Source: Elymus sibiricus (taxonomy: Eukaryota > Streptophyta > Magnoliopsida > Poales > Poaceae). From it: DNA of 64,000 nt. The position numbers and the translations under genes are program-made. The notes beneath the pieces are model-generated. The model was given only the letters and a program-made list of their open reading frames with translations. It was not told the DNA's origin and did no database searches. The stretch is from assembly GCA_039707655.1 (NCBI GenBank), contig CM077675.1, positions 420,565,162 through 420,629,161 on the forward strand. The letters run 5' to 3'. Positions 58,198 to 64,000 of the stretch are shown here, piece by piece. Position 1 is the first letter of the stretch; each line of letters starts with the position of its first letter.

Positions 58198-59059
58198 TAT
58201 AGCCCAAAAACACTTGGCTAAAAATTTGAAGGGCCCCACTACGGCTTTGTAATAGCGTAGTGAAAACAGTTGTGATTCTGCCATGCCTTCGTGCATGTTT
58301 TGCTAACTTTATATCCTGGCGGCTTAACTGTTGTAATCATTATCAACATATGTGTATGCCTGATGTGATATCTTTATTTCTACATGAAATTTTGATCAAC
58401 TTCTGGACTGGTGACTTATAGCCATATCCTAGGGTGAGTTAATAACTCAATATTCCATAGTCTTGAAAATATGGAAACAAAAACCCGCTAGCGGGTCATA
58501 ACAGCAACAAGCTTTGACCAATGAGTAATACTAAGCCGGATCAGTTGTCATCCAAAAACTTAGAATCTCCTTATGACAATTTCCTGTAAAAACAGCAAAC
58601 AGAAAAAACATATATATATATACTATATAGGTAAATTATCTGGGACACCTAGGTGCCTGGGCACCTAGACCCGTTATGGCAAGTCATATTCGGTGATGCA
58701 TGTGTACAATCCACCATATATGACTTTCCAAGTTTGTTTGCATGTATTTCAACCATTAACGGTCATTGATTCCTTTCCAAAAGAATAATATACTACTGCT
58801 TTCCTATAAAATTTCCTTCCAAACTAAAACCACATGGTATTTTTCTATAACAATGCACTGTATTATACGTCCATTTTAAAATATTTTGAACTCTCATACC
58901 TCCTTTTGACTTCTAGGAACAAATGTTGTGCGTACATATATCCATGATAATTTTGGTTATTCATATATCCTTTATATTTCTCACATTTCGACCATAGCTG
59001 CATTCCAAGATACCCAAGGGTATGTATATACCTAATGAAACAAGATGGTATGTATATAC
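58198..59059. other. 3' flank of the element E gene; no gene seen
   Basis: 58198-58590 continues element E non-coding DNA. From about 58605 (a TATATA run) the sequence changes character. A perfect 9-bp inverted repeat (CTAGGTGCC TG GGCACCTAG) lies at 58649-58668. The rest is AT-rich and non-coding. The junction to the CACTA element at 59060 is sharp. Confidence 0.5.
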
Positions 59060-59076
59060 CACTACTGGAATCAGGG

Positions 59077-59485
59077 TCTTTGCCATCTGCCAGCTCTTTG
59101 CCGTCTGCCAGCTGATGGCAAAGAGGCTGTTTGCCGTCTGTCTTGCCAAAGCAGACGGCAAAGAACCAGCTGATGGCAAAGAGGGTCTTTGCCATCTGCC
59201 ACTTCTTTGCCGTCTGCTGGCAGACGGCAAAGAACTCTTTGCCGTCTGCCAGCAGACGGCAAAGACCACAGTGGGCCCCACGGGGTACTGTACTGGCTAG
59301 GTCACACGGGCCACTTCTTTGCCGTCTGCTGGCAGACGGCAAAGATTTCTTTGCCATCTGCCAGCAGACGGCAAAGAGGTAAGGGGGCCCCTAGCCAGTA
59401 CAGTACCCTCTTTGCCGTCTGCTGGCAGACGGCAAAGAATTCTTTGCCATCTGCCAGCATACGGCAGACGGCAAAGAATTTTCGC
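59077..59485. repeat. Palindromic subterminal repeats of the CACTA element
   Basis: At least ten copies of TTTGCC(G/A)TCTGC face a similar number of the complement GCAGACGGCAAAGA. Several are joined as palindromes such as TTTGCCGTCTGCCAGCAGAC (59239). In CACTA elements such arrays bind the transposase. Long ORFs across this block are by-products of the repeats. Confidence 0.85.
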
Positions 59486-60080
59486 CCCCCCGCGCCTCTC
59501 TCTCTCCTAGCCGCAGCCACCCCCCACTTCCCCCATTCTCTCCCCGATCCAACCCCCCGGTCTGGATCAGATCGAGCCGGGGGGCCGACGCCTGGCGCCC
59601 GGCGATCGCGCCGACCGGCCGCCCCCGCCACCGCAGGCCGCCACCACGGCGCCACCCCCGCTGCCTCCCCTACTGCCCCGCCTCCCCGACCTCCCTGCCT
59701 CGCCGAACGCCGCCTCTTCCCGGCCCCCTCGGTGAGCCGCTCTGCCGCCGCCAGCTTACCCCCCCCCCCTCGCTCGCCCCCGTCCTCGTCGCGGTGACCG
59801 CGCGCCGAGCCGTGCCCCGGCCGCGCTCGCCCGACCCCGCGTCGCACCTGGCGCGCCCGTGCGCGCGTCCCGCGCCAGCGGTCGCGTCCCCGCTCGCCCG
59901 CGCCCTGGACCGCACGACCCCACCGCCCAGGCCACTGGCCGCCTCCGGCCGCCTCTACCTGGCCGCCGCCCGCCCCCTCCATTGGCCGCGCCGCCGGCCG
60001 CCCCGGCCGCCGGCCCTAGCGCCACGGCCAGCTCGGCCACGCGCGCGTCCAGTGCCCCTCTCTGGCCGGACAATATCCAC
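59486..60080. other. Very GC-rich, CpG-rich segment of the CACTA element
   Basis: Dense in CCGCC and GGCGC, like a grass first exon or CpG island; open frames exist on both strands but none has recognisable content. It ends in T/C-rich DNA (60080-60150). It could be the promoter and 5' leader of the gene whose end may be at 63818. Confidence 0.4.
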
Positions 60081-63000
60081 CATCCCCCCCTTCTTTGTTT
60101 TTTTCTGTTTTTTTTCTGTTTTTATTATTACTGAACTATGTCAATCTGTTTTTTAGTGGGAACTGACGAATGGAACAAGGCGGAAGGACGACGTGTTTGT
60201 TCTTCAACCATTTCCCTCCGAAACCTAGGTTAGGATTGTCCCCTGTTAAGTATGTGGTTGTACCTTGTACCTGCTACTAAATTAGTCGTGCACACATGTT
60301 CGATCTTCGAATGTTTCTTGCCCCTAAAACCCAAGTTTGTATTGTCCTTTGTTAAGTGTGTGCTTGTACCTGCTGCTAAATTAATCATGCACTTTCATTT
60401 AGTTGCAGAAAATTGGGGGAAATAATGGCTGGAGCATATGTGAACTTGGCCTCTGCTCATTTAGTCAGTTTCTGGTTTTGCTTGGGAGAGTAGCATGTGT
60501 TTCCCATTTGTTTATTTAAATAATTTGTATCTAATTCTTGTGAACCAAAGCATGCTTGGGAGAGTAGCATGTGTTTCCCAGCAAGCATGTTGCTTGCTGG
60601 TTTTAGATTATGATTTAGTTACATACATAGACTTTTTGGACAGTTGGCTTGGCTGTTTGGGTCTGCTTTTACGCAGGGAGACCGTATTCCAATCATAAAA
60701 CTGATACTACGGGCACGCTAATATGACTGCTGTACTTTGAGATTGACCATTTGATTATTGAGGAGATATGTATCATAAGAAGAAAAAATGGTGTGAACCA
60801 TTTGATCGGTGGTAGATGTGTGCCAAGGGAATAAAACAGACAACATGTCTGTTCCTTTCGATGTATGCTGCCAAACAGAAAATGCTTTTAATTTGTTGGG
60901 GCAAAAGAAATTGTTGTTTGAGTTATAAGTCTTGGCTACCTCTGCTCGCTTTCGATGTTCAGTTCACTAATTCCCTGCTCTTTCCTTAATTTCTTAATTC
61001 TAGATTATGCTTCGCTGTCAATTACCGCTGTAGAAGAACCAGAGCTGTCCGGGATGAGGATGTGATCCTGGTAGCTTGCTGATGACGACAACAAAGAAGA
61101 TAGGTTGGCCAAGCTGCTAGGATAAATATGAGGACTAACTGGTGAGTAGTGTAAGTGAACATCGTTTGCTGTTTTTCTTTCCGGCGTGGGTTTACTAAAC
61201 TTTGTACATATGAATTTCACCTCATATTTTCTTCCTGGGTTGATAAGAACTGAACAATGTAATTTGATTTCTTGTGTCCAATATTTGCTTCAATCTAGGA
61301 CGACTACATAGTCAAAGGATAGTTCTAACAACTGACTCCTATTTATCGAACTTTCTTTATGGTGACTGTGCTTGAATTTCAACAATGAAAACCTCTGTAG
61401 TTGAAGCATTCAAGAAAATGGGCACTGTTACCATGGTAGGTGCCAGTGGGAAATTCAAGGTCCACCATGCCCGAGCATAAGGCTTCCATGCCGAAGGTTG
61501 AGTCTTGAATGGACAAGTCTTGACTCCATGCTCGAGTTAGAGTCTGAGTCTTCAATGCCCGAGTTCGAGGTCTCCCTGCGCGAGTCTAAGTCCACCCTGC
61601 TTGAGTTCTGAGTCTGAGTCCTCTATGGCCAGGTATGATGTCTCCTCGCCTGGGTTTGGTCATACATACCAGCAGAAGATAAAAAACTAAACATCAGGCT
61701 GGAAGACCAGAGCTATCTATCTATATGATACATTATGGCTACCTATATATCTTGCTTTTCTATCATGAACTATGCTGGCAACTTTGTTTTACGCTATCAT
61801 GCTACCATGCATTGTATCATGTTTATGGCTGACACGTCACAAATCTTACTTACATGGTTTGAATATTGTCCCTATATTGTGTTAAGGAGTCACCAGTATG
61901 GTACATAGGCATGTAGAACAAAGCCTTTGCTGCATCTAACCTAACTGCCATGCCTATCTGACCACTGAAGCAAACACCTTTTGTTTCATCTGCTGCGTAT
62001 TAGCCAAATCATTACGTAATGTTCCTTTCAATTGTAACTAATATGACTGACTTCTTTGCTGTTTGTCAAATGTCAAGTACCACTTCAGATTTGATACTAT
62101 CATACTAATACTAGACTGTTGTTTGATATATTTTGCAAGTTGCAATGACATGGATGTGGTCTGGATCAATCAAGCACTTGAAATATGAGGCAACATACAG
62201 TCTGACAACAAATGGGGCAGTATCTCTTTCTTTTTTCTGTCTTTAACTGTATATTACATGTCATATTTATTTGTATTTTTATATATACTTGCCGTGTCCC
62301 CGATGGGCTGTTTTTAGAAAATGCCGTATCCCGTGTCCCCGTATGCGTGTCGCCGTGTCCGTGTCCCCGTATCCATGCTTTTTAGCATATAACCATTCAT
62401 GAAGAAGATAGGTATTGCCTTCTCAAAGTAAATTGAATAACAAGCTCTTGTTCTTTGCTTAATAATAATAACAACTTGTAAATAAAAAGTTCCAGTACAA
62501 AGATCTCAAAGTTTTGATATAAATTGTACAATAATTATAATCGTGGATTCTAGTTATAAGGCTAGCTAAGTCATGAGGCTAGTTGAGTACCTAGGTCTTT
62601 TCTCCTATATGTAATTCTTATGAACTGTTCTTTAATTTTCACTGGGTGCCTTTGATGAAATAAACTTTTTCGATTGTTTGTTCTGTGATCAGCGTGCATC
62701 TTCTGATAAGCATATCATGTTTATTCTGAAGCTTAGTCTTTTGTTATTGGGCAATACTTGACACAGAGTCGTTGGTCTGCCTGCCATAGAACCATTTATG
62801 AAGATGTCATGGTTTGCAAATAACAAGCTCATGTACAAAGATGTTAAGGTTTTGATATGAATTGTACTAATAATTGTGGATTCTAATTGTCGTGAACTCC
62901 ATAGGCGCTCACATGCTAGTGGCCTTTGATGACATTTTAAGTTCTTGGCTGTTGTCTTTAATGCCAGTGTGTAGCAGCAAAAAAATTGTACTTGGAAGTG

Positions 63001-63718
63001 TCAAAATTTGTCATTTATAATCAGCCATAGTAATATTGCTATAGATATATACACACTGAAAGTCTGAAAATTTTCTAGTAAATATACATGTCAGCTGCCA
63101 TATCCGTTGCTTTGTCCCTTATTCAGTGTTTTTATCTTTTCTTGTTTTGATGTTACAATTTTGTTAGTTCATAGATGTTGATTTTGTTTTCTCTGCAGTT
63201 GAAAAAGTTCTGTATCAAGCTTCTATGTTTTGTCACAAGGATGAGATTTTTAGAATGCTACAAAACTTCGTACCTTAGTAATGTTTTAGAATATTTAAAA
63301 CAGAATACATTAGTTGACATCTATTTCGTTAGCTTTTATACTAATGTTTTACTTCTCCGAACTTAATTCTTGCAAATCAAAGTGATCTAATTACTTGGGG
63401 CCTGTTCGGCAACCCACCACAGCAACGACATCCTCAACTCATATTTAACTGTGTACAGAGAGCATACAGAGAACAAAAGCCTCACATTTAGCATAAGTTT
63501 GCAAATCAAAAAGGCACATACATGTCTCAGTGTGGGCAGCCATGCCTTGCCATCAGTGTGAGCATATTGCTTGCTATGATGATTTAGTGTAGCACATTTA
63601 GCAGATTTTTATTTATGCCGATGAGTTAAATTGCAACACGTCAAAACCTTTAATGTGTCGATTTAAAATCTGAAACAAGAGCTCCATTTTGAGTTTCCGC
63701 TCGGTTGATCTGTTGCAG
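60081..63718 (+). other. Intron-like DNA of the CACTA element
   Basis: AT-rich, T-rich on the plus strand, with no long frame. Short repeats include tcttgggagagtagcatgtg (60480 and 60555), gagt(c/t)-type repeats (61495-61625) and ccgtgtccccgta (62295-62380). Two similar stretches, near 62510 and 62860 (gttttgatat(a/g)aattgta), suggest a local duplication about 340 bp apart. No exon could be assigned with confidence. Confidence 0.35.
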
Positions 63719-63818
63719 GTTTCCCAAAGGTAAACAAGTTGATGGTGGTTTGGAAGATCTTCAAGCTGTTGAAGATTTGGAAGATCACTTCATGGAAGGG
63801 CAGAATGCTACTGTTTAG
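63719..63818 (+). other. Possible last exon of a CACTA-borne gene
   Basis: After a good acceptor (cggttgatctgttgcag, ending at 63718) an acidic open stretch runs FPKGKQVDGGLEDLQAVEDL to a TAG at 63816-63818. It is followed by repeats of ttgatgtttgatg and AT-rich DNA, as in a plant 3' UTR. No domain is recognisable in 33 residues. Upstream exons were not found. Confidence 0.3.
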
Positions 63819-64000
63819 TTGTTAGATGTTTGATGTATTGGATGTTTGTGAAACTATTGGATGTTTGTGAAACTATGTATATATATATGAATTGAATGTA
63901 TGATGTTTGATGTTTGATGATGATGGTGAAACTATGTTTGATGTTTGATGTTTGAAACTATGTGATTCTGAATATATATATATGTTTGAATTTCTGTGAA
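63819..64000 (+). repeat. Short degenerate repeats after the possible last exon
   Basis: Repeats of gatgtttgatg and tgaaactatg with TATATATA runs (63872 and 63975). No gene. Confidence 0.5.

Larger units (their letters stand above)
27032..58600 (+). mobile_element. Gypsy-associated retroelement E, host of a nested insertion stack
   Basis: It starts TGTCATGGTTTTATCATGG at 27032 in grass-Gypsy LTR style (acacgggtttacccaagttc near 27130). Its LTR-like part continues after the Angela element to about 37200, including a TATA box at 36698. It carries one intron-containing gene (37440-58197). Insertions: Angela-like Copia 27575-36415; Copia F 39683-56765, with Gypsy G inside. The 3' LTR is not in the window, and the right boundary (about 58600) is uncertain. 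The 5 bases before the start are GCAAC, but no proven partner was found. Confidence 0.6.
59060..64000 (+). mobile_element. Left part of a CACTA transposon
   Basis: It begins CACTACTGGAATCAGGG at 59060, a CACTA-type terminus, preceded by TAC (the possible 3-bp TSD). About 400 bp of subterminal repeats follow, then a GC-rich segment, then more than 3.5 kb of intron-like DNA and a possible last exon. The opposite terminus (TTCCAGTAGTG) does not occur before 64000, so the element runs out of the window, where its transposase is presumably encoded. Confidence 0.75.

Noticed and set aside
58496..58510. Pentamer GCAAC after an ...AACA end as the 3' TSD of element E
   Set aside because: No second LTR copy precedes it; a 5-base match is expected by chance.
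59077..59485. Regularly spaced palindromes resembling a CRISPR array
   Set aside because: Spacing is irregular, the repeats occur in both orientations, and the context is a eukaryotic CACTA end.
59189..59982. Long ORFs on both strands (about 200 codons each) across the CACTA end
   Set aside because: They are generated by the palindromic TTTGCCGTCTGC repeats and the GC-rich segment, which lack stops in most frames; no domain is visible.

Overview
The window is a piece of a large, repeat-rich grass genome, almost certainly a Triticeae species (wheat, Aegilops or a close relative). The grounds are LTRs of the Angela/BARE/WIS type, several Gypsy LTR retrotransposons nested in one another, CACTA elements, a Mutator-like element (MULE), and Stowaway and Harbinger MITEs. 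I saw no RNA gene, no CRISPR array and no intact ordinary host gene. All family names come from memory of sequence style; no search was run. Boundaries given with target-site duplications (TSDs) were read directly from the sequence.

Region 1 (1-11990). A minus-strand coiled-coil protein gene (exons near 10199-10480 and 873-1089) was split by a 9.0-kb Gypsy-type element (1105-10110, TSD CCGTT) that landed in an intron of only about 100 bp. The element has 1.58-kb LTRs and only a gag/protease ORF, and it carries a solo LTR of another family (5922-7595, TSD GGTAT).

Region 2 (11990-26340). An older minus-strand Gypsy-type element has gag/protease at 23450-25913, a protease tail at 13830-14060, and a ten-unit tandem array with a 155-bp period (11990-13560). 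It is interrupted inside the protease ORF by a 9.4-kb MULE (14070-23440, TIRs of about 163 bp, 9-bp TSD). The MULE holds a decayed mudrA-type transposase gene, a decayed gene for a GRF zinc finger plus membrane anchor, and an unrecognised intact ORF (14772-15197). It also holds a Harbinger MITE nested in a Stowaway MITE, and a solo LTR inserted in the transposase gene.

Region 3 (26341-59059). After a CACTA-like fragment (26341-27031) comes a large Gypsy-associated unit with an intron-containing gene (37440-58197). Its LTR-like 5' part is interrupted by a complete but dead Angela-like Copia element (27575-36415). The last intron of its gene is interrupted by a second, strongly decayed Copia element (39683-56765, TSD GGTCT). 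The 5' LTR of that Copia element is in turn interrupted by a non-autonomous Gypsy-type element on the minus strand (39961-47424, TSD AACAC).

Region 4 (59060-64000). This is the left part of a CACTA transposon, with a CACTACTGGAA terminus, about 400 bp of palindromic subterminal repeats, a very GC-rich leader and a possible last exon near 63719-63818. Its right end lies outside the window.

Nothing here works as a host pathway. The window records successive insertions. The main unexplained items are the 155-bp array, the three-gene MULE, modules shared between the two non-autonomous Gypsy families, and a Copia element with fresh LTRs around a ruined polyprotein.
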